The position numbers and the translations under genes are program-made. Below the pieces are notes generated by a model. The model was not told the DNA's origin. It worked only from the letters and a program-made list of their open reading frames with translations, and did no database searches. From Aquila chrysaetos chrysaetos (Eukaryota > Chordata > Aves > Accipitriformes > Accipitridae), in the NCBI RefSeq assembly GCF_900496995.4, contig NC_044030.1, positions 17,110,851 through 17,174,850 on the forward strand: a stretch of 64,000 nucleotides of DNA, written 5' to 3'. Positions 11,929-35,499 of this stretch are shown here, piece after piece. Position 1 is the stretch's first letter. Each line of letters begins with the position of its first letter.

Positions 11929-12010
11929 GGTTTTGGGGGGTTTTTGGGGGGGGGGTGGGGTTTGTTTTGGTTTGGGGGTTTTTTTGGTGTTTTTTTTGTT
12001 GTTGTTGTTA
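11929..12010 (+). repeat. G/T-rich low-complexity tract
   Basis: Runs of up to eleven G alternate with runs of T. There are at least four G-runs of four or more in about 45 bases, so the plus strand could form a G-quadruplex. It lies just downstream of the BIR2 tail exon of the NAIP relic. The minus-strand proline/lysine-rich frame across it is low complexity. Confidence 0.8.
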
Positions 12011-12119
12011 GGAGAAAGAGGGTGGAAATCAAGATCAAGGCCTCATCTATCTTCAAGTCCCAGATAGTGCCTCCTTGGGGTGTATTCCATGATAAAGGAA
12101 GATTGAAATAGATTATAAC

Positions 12120-12198
12120 CACTTCAACAAATCCACTGTAGGTTTCAACATACTTCTTAATTTCCTCACTTGATTTCTTACTTTGAAGGAACTCACAC
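12120..12198 (-). pseudogene. NAIP: ψNAIP exon: end of BIR2
   Basis: It follows a TATAG acceptor and encodes CEFLQSKKSSEEIKKYVE, then GFVEVV. This matches the strongly conserved segment after the BIR2 His and supplies the last zinc cysteine. The donor (GTTATA) is weak, so the 3' boundary is approximate. Confidence 0.85.
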
Positions 12199-12670
12199 CT
12201 ATAAAAACCCCCAAGCATTATTCCTAAGCATTAATTCCAATTAAAATTCTGGTAGCAGTGTTTCAGTTATTAAGAGGTGCATACTCAGGATTTTTCACAA
12301 CAGAAGGACAATAAAACAAAGGCAAACTTTTTGGTGCTGTCAGCATTGTTCATGCAACATAGTGACTATCTGAGAGAACAACCAGCTGGCTTTCGCTCAA
12401 TGGAAAGCCCATGGGAGATCTCTAGAAAGTATGTAAAATTATATATAGAGAGAATAATTATAAGGTTGGGGTAGCAGACTTACACTGTTCAGTTGTCAGA
12501 AATAAAGATCTGCTGTAATCAATTATCTGAATATAACAACCCTGAAGACAAAAATGTGGGGGAGGTTTTGTTTGCTTTCCCACATCGTTGCCAAGGAAAA
12601 AAAGAGATATCAAAACAAATCAACCATTTTGTACATATAGAAATATTTCTAGGACAGTCAGTCAACATAC

Positions 12671-12770
12671 TCAGGAAACCATTTAGCATGTTCTGTCCAA
12701 GGATTATCAGCATCTTCCTGATTTCCCAGACATCCACCACAAGCAAAACAGTGCACTGTATCTTTATTGC
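12671..12770 (-). pseudogene. NAIP: ψNAIP exon: BIR2 zinc-binding segment
   Basis: This 100-base exon has a CAG acceptor and a GTATGT donor. Its phase joins exactly to the exons on both sides. It encodes [15 protein letters not shown] ... EHAKWFP. The CxxC pair and the histidine are present, and the final Cys lies in the next exon, so this zinc site is still intact on paper. No long frame marks it; it was found by homology. Confidence 0.9.
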
Positions 12771-13599
12771 CTGCATGTGGAGAGTTACAGATCTCAGAGA
12801 TAATCACACATTTGTGTGTTTTACTTGCTCACTCTCTAGCCATGTGACCATGAGTATACCAGTGTATATCATTGGTCCAAAACTTATAGCTGAGGGAAGC
12901 CTTTTTCTTAGATTATAGCAACTGAAACTAAAAAGGTTTGCAAAACTGCTTAGATTTCCATTTAATTTTGGTTGGGTCAGTCTGGGTCTAAACTTGGTGC
13001 AGATCCAAAAGTGAAAATACAAGGTAGATCTTTCCATCAAAATAAAACTTCAGAAATATCTGAGAAATTTTACACGCTTGATAGAATGAACTTGTCTTTT
13101 TTGTTGGTTATTTTTTAAATTTTGCATTCTAGCTAGTCAGTTTATTTGTAGAAGCTAAGGAAATGAATAATTCTAGAAACCAATGGAATAAGATGGGAGA
13201 ACTAGAATTTCTGTCCCTACGTTAACATATTGATAGTCAGCATAAACGTGATGGAAGAAAGACAGGTCAGTCAAAGGCTGTAATGCCAGTATATAAAATA
13301 TTCAGGGAAAACTGAGTAAACAGTACTAGAAGGAAAAGGGATATCAGATCTTAATGATGTCTTAGAACACAATCAAACTAACCAACAAAGAGCAAAGACT
13401 TTCTACAGACTGGAATTTCAGGCCTCTATTGGAATAATACAGTTCTTGGTCCACATTACAGCCAACCAACCAGGATGACAAAACTGACTACGTAATGCTC
13501 AGAGAAATGAGAGAGGCACTGTAGGCAAGAAATAGAAGGCACTGTGGGTGAGAAATAGAATTGTACCCAGTGACTCCAGTTATCCTCCAAGTGGACTGC

Positions 13600-14800
13600 A
13601 CAGATACCACCTGGAGATGCAAAGCAGAGTTTACTTTTTTTTAGAGGCTATAAAGCATAATCTCATGGGGCAGCTGGTTAGCAAGTCTACAAGATGATGT
13701 GACTTGGTATTGAGAAATGCACTGGGAAGAGCTCAAAGTCTCATGGTGGAAATGTCACTGTGTAACCATAATTGTAATTTACTTAGATGCAACATCCCTC
13801 ACAGAAACAGGGAACCTACTAAGGCTGTGTTAAACTTCAAAACCAAGAGCTATGTAAAGGTAAGGATGCTGAAATGGCTGACTAAATAAAACCAAACAAC
13901 AACAACAAAAAACTGAAACCAAAGTCCCCCAACAACCCTCTCACAGGCACTTGAGAGTTTCCTGAACGCTGTTGTACTGGAAGTGCAACACCAGCATGTG
14001 CTATTTATTTGAAAAGACTTACAAAAAGTTACGGGAAAGGGGTATGACTGATAGGAAAACAAATCAGATTACAAGAATTAAGAAGGTATTCAAAAAGCTG
14101 AAGCTTTTGGGCAAAGAACACAGAAGGCTCAAAAGCTCTGGCAGATGAAGTGTGAAAATAAAATCAGGCAGCCTGGAATAAAAAAGCAAAAGCCCAGTCT
14201 AAATGAATCTAAACCTTCTTTCAAATAGCAGGAACAAAAAGCCAGTGCAGAGAGCTGGTAGAGCCAACTGCTAACCAGGCTGTAAAAGAACTATTCAAAG
14301 GGGACAATGCAATTGCAGAGGACTGAAGTGACATCCTCTGCAATATTTGCATTAATGTTCACTGTACAAGAATTCAAGGAGATTCCATTGTCTAAACCAG
14401 GGGGGGCCACACAGCAGAAGGTGGATCCAAAATCAAAGCAATTATGCAATAGATTATGGCCGAGTGGGGAAAACATAATGCCAATCTTTAAAAAGCAGTC
14501 TGCATCTTTGGGGGAGAGGAAGAGACATGAGATCTGTAAGCTTGGCATCTGTTACAGAAAAATAAGCAGAAAAAAGTATAATTATACCACTGTACGAACC
14601 CACAATTAATCCACATCTTAAACAGTACATGTGATTGAGGTCCTCTCCACTCAAAAAATGCTGTATTAGAATATGAGCAGGTGCAGGGAACAGCAGCAAG
14701 GATGATGAAAAATGTGGAACACCTTCTGCATGAGGAATGGTTGAGTTGCCTATGTTCTTCAGTCTGGGAAAGAAAACATTTATGGGGGATAAAATACATC
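13600..14800 (+). mobile_element. Probable old non-LTR retrotransposon relic
   Basis: Scattered plus-strand phrases look like a decayed LINE open reading frame: NIMPIFKK at about 14472-14495, typical of the reverse-transcriptase N-terminal region, and ARMMKNVEHLLHEEWL at about 14695-14745, resembling the helical motif after the reverse transcriptase. Frames are broken throughout and boundaries are unclear. It lies in an intron of the NAIP relic. Confidence 0.4.
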
Positions 14801-14915
14801 GCAAAATGATGAGCGATACACAAAAAAAAAGTTATACCCTTTCAAGTACTGTAAGTAGACTTGCACCATTTTATAAATCAAAACGGAAATCCCTCCAAGC
14901 ATCACTTCCAATTAC

Positions 14916-15354
14916 CTGTGAAGAATAACGCAGCTCTCTCAAGTGAATTGGGCTTTGTTCCTCTGGCATAAAGCAGCCATCCATCAAAGGACTGCAGCCT
15001 TGCGTCCTCTGTGTTGTACCTGCAGGCATCTCTGCTGGGTTCTTCTTCAACTTCTGAACACGTATGTTGTACTTTGAAATATTACCCACCTCTTTGTCCA
15101 GGACAAATTCACAAGTGGGACAAAATTTCTTGTGCTGTTCGTACAGGGTGCATCTACCCTTCATTGTAAATAAAACTAATCCACAGCAAAACCACTGCAC
15201 ACTGCATTTAACAAGCATGTGATAAAACCCAGCAGCTGCCATTTCTGTCAAAGACCATGATGAATGAGATGTATAGGACAAGGACTTTAAGCTATTGTGT
15301 TCATTTCTCATGGTAGGGTTGTAACTCTTCTGCAGCTCTTCATGGACTTCTTGG
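14916..15354 (-). pseudogene. NAIP: ψNAIP exon: BIR1 and first half of BIR2
   Basis: The minus-strand frame starting at 15311 carries the BIR1 hallmark EMAAAGFY, then VQWFCC where other NAIPs have a Cys two residues before CC, so one CxxC zinc ligand is lost. His-x6-Cys is kept (HKKFCPTC), and GNISKYNIRV matches the segment after BIR1. A frameshift near 15030 is needed to continue into BIR2 (EDARLQSFDGW ... LERAALFFTG). The exon ends at a good donor (GTAATT). Its 5' end is cut at 15354/15355 by an LTR. Confidence 0.9.
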
Positions 15355-15666
15355 TGTCGACGCGGAAGTCACGGACACTGCACACAATCAATGTGATTAA
15401 GCAGATGCCACTTTATTGCCCAAATAGCTTGGTTTAAGTATACATTCTAGTTCCTGCTCATGTGCAAGCCATCTGTTAATTGGTTAGCATGTGCTGTCCA
15501 CGCGCCTAAAGCAATAGATTGATTGGATAAGGTCTTTTGATCACGCGAATGGTTCCCTCCGCCTGTGTCCTGTCTTGAATCCTGCGTTCAGTCACATATA
15601 CCTGACCTTGTTCTACTTTTTGTGCTTGTTTCATCAAACTTGTAGCAACAGTTGACCTTTGCTACA
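15355..15666 (-). mobile_element. Short ERVK-like solo LTR inserted in the NAIP BIR1 exon
   Basis: On the minus strand it starts TGTAGCAAAGGTCAAC and ends GACTTCCGCGTCGACA (312 bases). It has a TATACTTAAA box and AATAAA about 45 bases before the end. The flanks are TTCTTG(G) and TCCTTG, an imperfect 6-base duplication. It directly abuts NAIP coding sequence at 15354, so it interrupts the first recognisable coding exon. Confidence 0.75.
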
Positions 15667-15965
15667 TCCTTGAGGCCTGCTGCCCGCAGAGGCCTCTGGC
15701 TCACAGATGAATCAGTTCCATTATGTCTGGATTGTTCACTATGTGTCCATTGCTTTCCAGATATCCCACATCTTGGAATTCTGCCTCCATGTATTTGGCA
15801 AACTTGTGAAAATCAGAGGCTACATGCAGAAAACAAGCTTGCAATACAGGATTCAGCTCATGTATTTCATGGTTATTTGTCCCCACTGTAGGGTCCTCCT
15901 TGGCAGTTATTTTCTGAAAAAAAAAGGAAGACTACCAAATTATATTACCTGCATCTTTCAGATAA
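15667..15965. other. Unassigned sequence between two LTR insertions
   Basis: The segment could hold the start of the NAIP coding region displaced by the LTR. The minus frame at 15701-15886 (61 codons, with FHKFAKYMEAEFQDVGYLES) does not match the NAIP N-terminus as remembered. No function is assigned. Confidence 0.3.
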
Positions 15966-16493
15966 CATTCTGTGGCAGGTTGACCGTGGATGAATGCCAG
16001 GTGCCCACCAAAGCTGTTCTATCAGTCCCCATCCTCAGCTGGACAAGGGAGAGAAAATATAACAAAGGGCTCATGGGTCAAGATAAGGACAGGAGAGATC
16101 ACTCAACCAATTACCGTCATGGGCAAAACAGACTCAACTTGGGGAAAACTAACTAAATTTACTACCAATCAACCAGAGTAGGGTAATGAGAAATAAAACC
16201 AAATCTCAGAACACCTTCCCTCCACCCCTCCCTTCTTCCCAGGCACAGCTTCACTCACGGATTCTCTACCTAATCCCCCAGCGGCGCAGGGGGATGGAGA
16301 ACGGGGTTTAGAGTCAGTTCATCACAAGTCATTTCTGCCGCTTCATCCTCCTCAGGGGCAGGACTGCTCACACTCTTCCCCTGCTCCAGCGTGGGGTCCT
16401 CCCACGGGAGACAGTCCTCCACGAACTGGTCCAGCATGGGTCCTTTCCACGGTGTGCAGTTCTTCAGGAGCACACTGCTCCAGCGTGGGTCCC

Positions 16494-17635
16494 TGTATTG
16501 GTTTTGCTGGCAAGGTTTTGGTAGCGGGGGGGGTTACAGGGGTGGCTTCTGTAAGAAGTTGCTGGAAGTTTCCCCTGTGTTCGAGAGAGAGCCAATACCA
16601 GCCGGCTCTAAGGTGGACCTGCCGCTGGCCAAGGCCGAGCCAATCAGCAATAGCGGTAACGCCTCTGTGATAACATTTTTAAGAAGGAAAAAAGTTGGGA
16701 TAGGCAGATTCGGCAGCCGGAGAGAGGAGTGAGAACATGTAAGAGAAACATCCCTGCAGACCCCCAGGTCAGTGCAGAAGGAGTGGGAGGAGGTGCTCCA
16801 GGTGCCGGAGCAGAGATTCCCCTGCGGCCCATGGTGAAGACCATGGTGAGGCAGGCTGTCCCCCTGCAGTCCATGGAGGTCCACGGGGGAGAAGATATCC
16901 ACCTGTAGCCCGTGGAGGACCCCACGCCGGAGCAGGTGGGTTTCCCGAAGGAGGCTGTGACCCCGTGGGAACCCTGCGCTGGAGCAGGTTCCTGGCAGGA
17001 CCTGCGGATCTGTGGAGAGAGGAGCCCACGGAGCAGGTTTTCTGGCAGGAGTTGTGACCCCGTGGGGGACCCACGCTGGAGCAGTGTGCTCCTGAAGGAC
17101 TGCACACCGTGGAAAGGACCCATGCTGGAGCAGTTCGTGAAGAACTGCAGCCCGTGGGAAGGGCCCACGTTGGAGAAGTTCGTGGAGGACTGTCTCCCGT
17201 GGGTGGGACCCCACGTTGGAGCAGGGAAGAGTGTGATGAGTCCTCCCCCTGAGGAGGATGAAGCGGCAGAAAACAACGTGTGATGAACTGACCGTAAACC
17301 CCATTCCCCGTCCCCCTGTGCCGCTGGGGGGGGTTGGTAGAGAAGCCGGGAGTGAAGCTGTGCCTGGGAAGAAGGGAGGGGTGGAGGGAAGGTGTTCTGA
17401 GATTTGGTTTTATTTCTCATTACCCTACTCTGGTTGATTTGTAATAAAGTGAGTTAATTTCCCCAAGTTGAGTCTGTTTTGCCCGTGACGGTAAGTGATG
17501 AGTGATATCTCTCCTGTCCTTATCTCGACCCACAAGCTCTTTGTTATATTTTCTCTCCCCTGTCCAGCTGAGGAGGGGGAGTGATAGAACGGCTTTGGTG
17601 GGCACCTGGCAACCAGCCAGGATCAACCCATCACA
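16494..17635 (+). mobile_element. Inner complete LTR (1142 bases), plus orientation
   Basis: It begins TGTATTGGTTTTGCTGG and ends CAACCCATCACA. The GTCCC duplication at 16489-16493 and 17636-17640 marks the insertion. AATAAA lies near 17443. It carries a tandem ~45-base array at 17066-17225. Insertion into an inverted copy of itself makes two long inverted repeats: 16494-17072 with 17636-18213, and 15971-16493 with about 17090-17635. Confidence 0.92.
17066..17225 (+). repeat. Tandem ~45-base repeats inside the inner LTR
   Basis: This is the same array as at 40-199, with about four degenerate units built on ACCCAYGYTGGAGCAG. It lies in the U3-like half of the LTR. Confidence 0.7.
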
Positions 17636-18218
17636 GTCCCCCACAGGGTCACAAGTCCTGCCAGAAAACCTGCTCCATGGGCTCCTCTCTCCACAGATCT
17701 GCAGGTCCTGCCAGGAGCCTGCTCCAGTGCAGGCTCCCACGGGGTCACAGCCTCCTTCAGGCACCCACCTGCTCCGGCGTGGGGTCCTCCACGGGCTGCA
17801 GGTGGAGATCTGCTCCACCGTGGACCTCCATGGGCTGCAGGGGCACAGCCTGCCTCACCATGGTCTTCCCCACGGGCTGCAGGGGAATCTCTGCTCCGGC
17901 ACCTGGAGCACCTCCTCCCCCTCCTTCTGCACTGACCTCGGGGTCTGCAGGGATGTTTTCTCTTACATGTTCTCACTCCTCTCTCCGGCTGCCGTTTTCG
18001 TCTGTCCCAGCTTTTTTTCCTTCTTAAAAATGTTATCACAGAGGCGTTACCACTATCGCTGATTGGCTTGGCCTTGGCCAGCGGCGGGTCCGTCTTAGAG
18101 CCGGCTGGCATTGGCTCTGTCGGACACAGGGGAAGCTTCCAGCAGCTTCTCACAGAAGCCACCCCTGTAGCCCACCCCCCACTACCAAAACCTTGCCACA
18201 CAAAGCCAATATACATTC

Positions 18219-21200
18219 AGTTGTCACCTCTGTTACCTTAATAACATGGCTTCTACAGGCTATAAACATTTGATTTCACCTTACTAAGAGATAAGGTAGA
18301 GTTGGTATAAACAGGTGTATTATTAAATGAGTTGCCAAATTGAGACTTCTGCAAACTCTGATCGACCACTGCCCTTGTAACGACAATAACAAGTATCCTG
18401 AAGCCTTTACAACCAAAATGGAGGCAAAGAAGAGACATAAGTAGGTGAGATTTGAGCAACATGACACGGGTGATTGGCAGATCCTAAAAGCTTCATCTTG
18501 TAGCTTAAAACCTAGAATGGCCTCAGTAAATCAACATGCCTCTATCATCTCAATTCTTCCATCTCAAAGCCATGACTGAATGTTGCTAGCACATTTTGAA
18601 TTTCTCTTTAAATTAAGAAAAAAACAGGTGGCAAAACATACAATGCCAAATGGAAGATGGGAATTAGAAGTGAGAAATAGAAAAGAAAAATCAAAGCAAG
18701 CAATTGTCTTATTACAATATTTTTAAATTTCAAGTGTTTTCAATATAAGTAGTGACTAGCAGGAACTGCATAATCCTTCATGAAAACGAACTAGGATCTC
18801 ATCATCACAAAACAAAATTAATTTGGCAATAAATTTCATTGCCAAACTCGTACCGCCAATACTTCTCTCCAATAAAGTGGTATTATTAAATGTCTGGTAT
18901 TTACACTAGTCTTCTCAAATATAGCTTATCTTGTAGAATTAGTAACTTTTTGTTGTTACTAGTACTGTGGTAAGACAACCGTAGGAAATACTTTGCTATG
19001 TGATGGTTCAGAACACAACAAACGTCTACAGTTCAGCTCCCTATAGTCAATTTCTGCTCCCCCCACCTCCAAAGAGCTTTGCTTTGTTTTCTCACATAAT
19101 TGAGGGATCTTAAGAGATTTACATTTACCAAACAAATTCATCCTTAAGAAAGTGATTCTAAATCCATAATCTCCAGCCTGTTTTTTTTACTTTTTCACTG
19201 GCTATAAGAGTCACATTCCCCTCTCATAGGAAAATGTGTGCTCAACAATTTAAGTGCTTTCAAATCCCACAGCAAAAACTGCTACAAAAGTTGTATAAGT
19301 CTTCAAGTTCTATCATATTTTGAAAAATTACTTTCATGAAGTGCACTATGGGCACCACATTTATTTTTCCTAAATATGGAAACGTGATTCTCATTCAAAT
19401 TTGATGACATTTAAAAAAACAATAACTCATCTGCTCTCATTCCTTCAGCCAGGAGTCAGCACAATCCAGTAATGCTTCAGAGTTAGTACTATATGGCATT
19501 GTTTCATCCATTAGCTACATCAGAATCTAGAATTGAAACTGTTCCTCACATTGCATGAGACAGACCAGGATGCCATCTAAGTTGTTCAGGAGTTGTGGTT
19601 CTTATGCCAAACTAAAACCAGACATTTCTTTTACTCATATTTTAATTAGCATATTTTCAGCACTTCCAGTCTTGGAAATTAGTTATGACCATTAATACAG
19701 ATAATAACTTTTATTCCTGCAAGGAAAGTATAAAGTAGAAGGAAAGCAAGGGCACTCACCTTTCTGAAATCCCCTTCACTCAACATGGCAGTGCGCTCTC
19801 TAGTCTCACTGTGCCTTTCAGCCTCAAACTTCTTGCTATAGCTGTGGCACCCACCACAGGATGTTTTTGTCTTTTCATCTCTTCCCTCAACACTTTATGT
19901 CCAAATCGTATTATACAACATCTTCAGGAAGCAGAATTTCTCACAGGCCTGCTAATAACCTCACTGATTGACTAATCTTGTGGCAGATCCATAAATAAGA
20001 AAATACAGGAACAAGAATTAAGCAGGTTGTAGCTTCCCACAAGCAAAGGAAACCTGAGATCCAGTGAATCACAAAGAGTACAGATGAAGGAAGCATTTCC
20101 TCCATGCTGCTTTAAAAAGGAAGGCCACAGCTGAAATTCTTTACACGTCAGAGAAATGTTGCCCCGTTACTGCTTTTTCAGGACCTGTTTTGAACTGCTC
20201 TTCCTATCCAATGAGAAGGGTGGAAAAGTACAAGCCAAATTATTACTCAGACCACATGCAGATAATGGAGTATATGGCCACAACTTCTACACAGCCTCTA
20301 CTTCCAAGTATGTTATTTTGGTATCTAAAAAGAGAAAAAGCTAGAAAAGATTTAAAGTGTTTTGACAAAACCTTTTTTTTCCATTAGGAAATGCTGATTG
20401 TAAAGATGAAAATACGATCAGAAAACATCGTATCAAGATGTTGTCAACAGTATCAGAATATCTAAAAGACAGAGGCTTAGCGCATTCCTTTGGCTTGGAG
20501 TAGCCTACTAGACCACACCAAACCCCATGAATATGTCCTTTTTCTGCTAATTTTTAGGATACCCTTACAGTAACAGGCACTGCAGTCACAAAGGGTTTAT
20601 AGGCATTGTTTAACTCTGCAGAAAATGAAACACTGATGCTGAAACAGTAATTTCTCTGACAACACAGTAGAATTACTGCATTCTAGCCAGCCTGCAGGCA
20701 TAAGTAGTAGAAAAAGCACAGAAGGAGCTATGTTAACAATTGAGAATTTTCATATTTAAAGGACTTGAAATTAAAACTATCTGTGAAAACTGAAAAGTAG
20801 CATGTATTGTTTGTACGTGGTGAGCGTGAAAAACAGGGAACTAACTTAAGATGGGAGTTTGCTTTTTTTGTTTGTTTGCACTTTTAAGATTCAGTGGTGT
20901 GGTTAGGTTAGATTAGATTATTGCTGTTCCTAATCTGACAACAAAGCTCACAATTTTAAAAATTAACTCAGATGCATCAGTGTCTGAGTTACTCTGGATG
21001 TATTACAAACGTCACAAGAGGACTTCAGAAGACCAGATGTGACATGCTGCTTTAAACACGGCACCATCACAACCTCCTCTTACTGAGGTGTAGCATGTTA
21101 CATTCTCACAAGTTCAAACTGCAATCACACTTTGAAGAGACACTGTAAAATGGCAAAGAGTGCCTTGCACTTGTCTCAGTTTTCATTCTTCAATGTTCAG

Positions 21201-21941
21201 GTAAGGACACGTGCTTCCCCTTCTCCCCGCACCTTATTGTCTGTTGCTCTGGGGGTTTAGCCAAGGAGAGAAGATGACTTGCAGTTCTGGCAATTCATTC
21301 TAGCCTCAAAACCAAAACAGCACCACTGTCTTCAATACTATCACCATCAAACAATAGTTTGTATAATTTCTAAGAGCTGTATTTGAGTTGCCTTACTGAA
21401 GGCCAAGGTGAATAGCCCAAACACTTTAAATTAATATTTGAAATGTCCCCCAACTAATTGCTCAAAGCCATCTTTTGTTAAATTCTTACAAAAAAATATT
21501 TTGATCTATAGAACTCCACCATCCACCAAAACCAAGAGCTTATAGCAATCGATATATAAAATATATTTTCAGGGCTAGTTTTTTGAACAAAAAAATGAAA
21601 CAAAGATGAATCACCACATTATCATACAAACCAGTTTTATCACTTTCACATTTACAAATATACAGGTTACTCACAATAGCATTCAGAAAAAGCCAGAGCT
21701 TTTCAGACAAGAACAAAGAAAATAAATCAGATACAGGTAATTCAAGAATATATGAACAGTAAACAAAATGATTAATACATTAGGTAAAAATTAAAGTTTG
21801 CTCCCAAGCCAGTGTTCATCCTTCTGTAATCATCTACATCTTTCTTGTTCTGAGATGCCTCAGCGAAAGCTATGGCTGAATAAACAAAATAGATTTATGC
21901 AAGAATGACATAGATATGACAATTCCTAAGAAGAGATTACT
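18219..21941. other. Intergenic, AT-rich; no supported gene
   Basis: This lies between the NAIP relic and the GTF2H2 stop codon. The part nearest 21942 would be the GTF2H2 3' UTR. At 19760-19795 the minus strand reads ATG, eight further codons, then a consensus donor (GTGAGT). It could be a first exon of the NAIP transcript, but there is no supporting homology. No other coding signal was seen. Confidence 0.4.
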
Positions 21942-34593
<12,652 letters not shown>

Positions 34594-35245
34594 CTCCGCG
34601 GCTTGGCTCTGCCGCTGCGGAGGGCAGCGACGGCCGCGCTCCTCGCTACACCGAAAGCCGCTGGCCCCGGCCGGGGAGGCGCAACTCCCGCCTGAAGGGA
34701 AGCCCCGTTACGGTGCCACACGGCGGGTAAAGGGGCTGCCAGGCGGGAGCGGCTCCAGGCGGGCCGCCGGCGACTGGCAGGGCTGAAGGGAACCGAGCCC
34801 GCGCCTCCCGCCCGGCCCAGCCGCCCCACCGCGCCCACCCGGAAACGCCGGGGCCCGCCTTCTTCCGCCTCGGTGCGCCGCCAACCACCTCCCGGCTGCC
34901 GCCCGCGCCGCGGAGCGATCGTTCCGGGGAGAAGGGGCCGCGCCTGGCGGCCCCTGGCAGCGAGGAGCGAGGCCGGACCCGGTGGCTGTCACCGGTAATG
35001 CGGCGCTTAACTTGCCCTGAGCTTCAAAATGCTCCGAGGCCGCAGCCGCCCAGCCCAGTCTCACCCCGAGGCGGGAAGGGGACCCCGGGGGGAGGCGGGA
35101 GCGAAGCTGTCCGGCCTCTCGGCGGCTCCCGTGAACGGGCGACCCTCGGCGTCTCAAACCGAGGAAAGTGCTGCTGCCGCTGACAGTTAAACACGGGATA
35201 TTTGTCACAACAACATCAAAACACTCAAATTAAATTATTAAAAGG

Positions 35246-35299
35246 ATGGCAGCGGAAACGCGTCGTGAGTACAACACCAGCGTGGGCGTGGAGCCCACG
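35246..35299 (+). CDS. Possible first exon of a divergent transcript (unproven)
   Basis: ATG at 35246 opens MAAETRREYNTSVGVEPT and then meets a consensus donor, CCCACG|GTAAGT, at about 35299/35300. Read through, the frame continues to 35491 in AT-rich, intron-like sequence. The position just outside the GTF2H2 CpG island suits a divergent transcript. I do not recognise the peptide and found no second exon downstream on the plus strand. Confidence 0.25.
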
Positions 35300-35499
35300 G
35301 TAAGTTTCTGTCAGGTCAAACCGGCCCTCGCTCATCTCTCAGGGACCAGTTTAACAGCGTTAAGGTACTATCTGGGTTTACATGGTAGTTCTGTAATTAA
35401 CCTAAGTAATTTCAGTATTAACAGAAGAATCCAGGAGCCTGGAAAAACACCATTATTTACCTATACTGTAGCAATGAATTTTAAGGCATAATTGTGCTC

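Larger units (their letters stand above)
2200..15354 (-). pseudogene. NAIP: Decayed NAIP homologue (BIR repeats + LRR; NACHT exon not found)
   Basis: In mammals NAIP is a cytosolic sensor with three BIR domains, a NACHT ATPase and C-terminal leucine-rich repeats, and it assembles inflammasomes with NLRC4. Exons matching it lie in collinear order on the minus strand: BIR1 plus BIR2 start (14916-15354), BIR2 zinc site (12671-12770), BIR2 tail (12120-12198), BIR3 zinc site (~9875-9969), and LRR-region exons 7027-~7704, 6255-6419, ~5193-5331, 4972-5054, 4133-4292 and 2200-2552. Splice phases agree across several junctions. Lesions include an in-frame TGA at 4173-4175, frameshifts near 15030, 7280 and 2490-2350, two donor sites lost, a BIR1 zinc cysteine changed to tryptophan, and an LTR in the first coding exon. 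The ~2 kb NACHT exon expected between 7.7 and 9.8 kb was not recognised. The gene is almost certainly non-functional. Its position next to GTF2H2 matches the human order. Confidence 0.9.
15971..18213 (-). mobile_element. Outer inverted LTR split by a nested LTR of the same family
   Basis: The minus-oriented LTR runs 15971-16493 and 17636-18213. It starts (plus strand) TGTGGCAGGTTGACC and ends CCAATATA, a one-base variant of the family end CCAATACA. The direct repeats CATTC at 15966-15970 and 18214-18218 are its target-site duplication. A second copy of the family sits between the halves in opposite orientation. Frames on both strands up to 258 codons in this region are repeat artefacts. Confidence 0.9.

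Noticed and set aside
16534..17420. Minus-strand frames of 256 and 258 codons
   Set aside because: They lie wholly within the inner LTR and its repeats, overlap each other in different frames, and exist because GC-rich tandem repeats lack stops.
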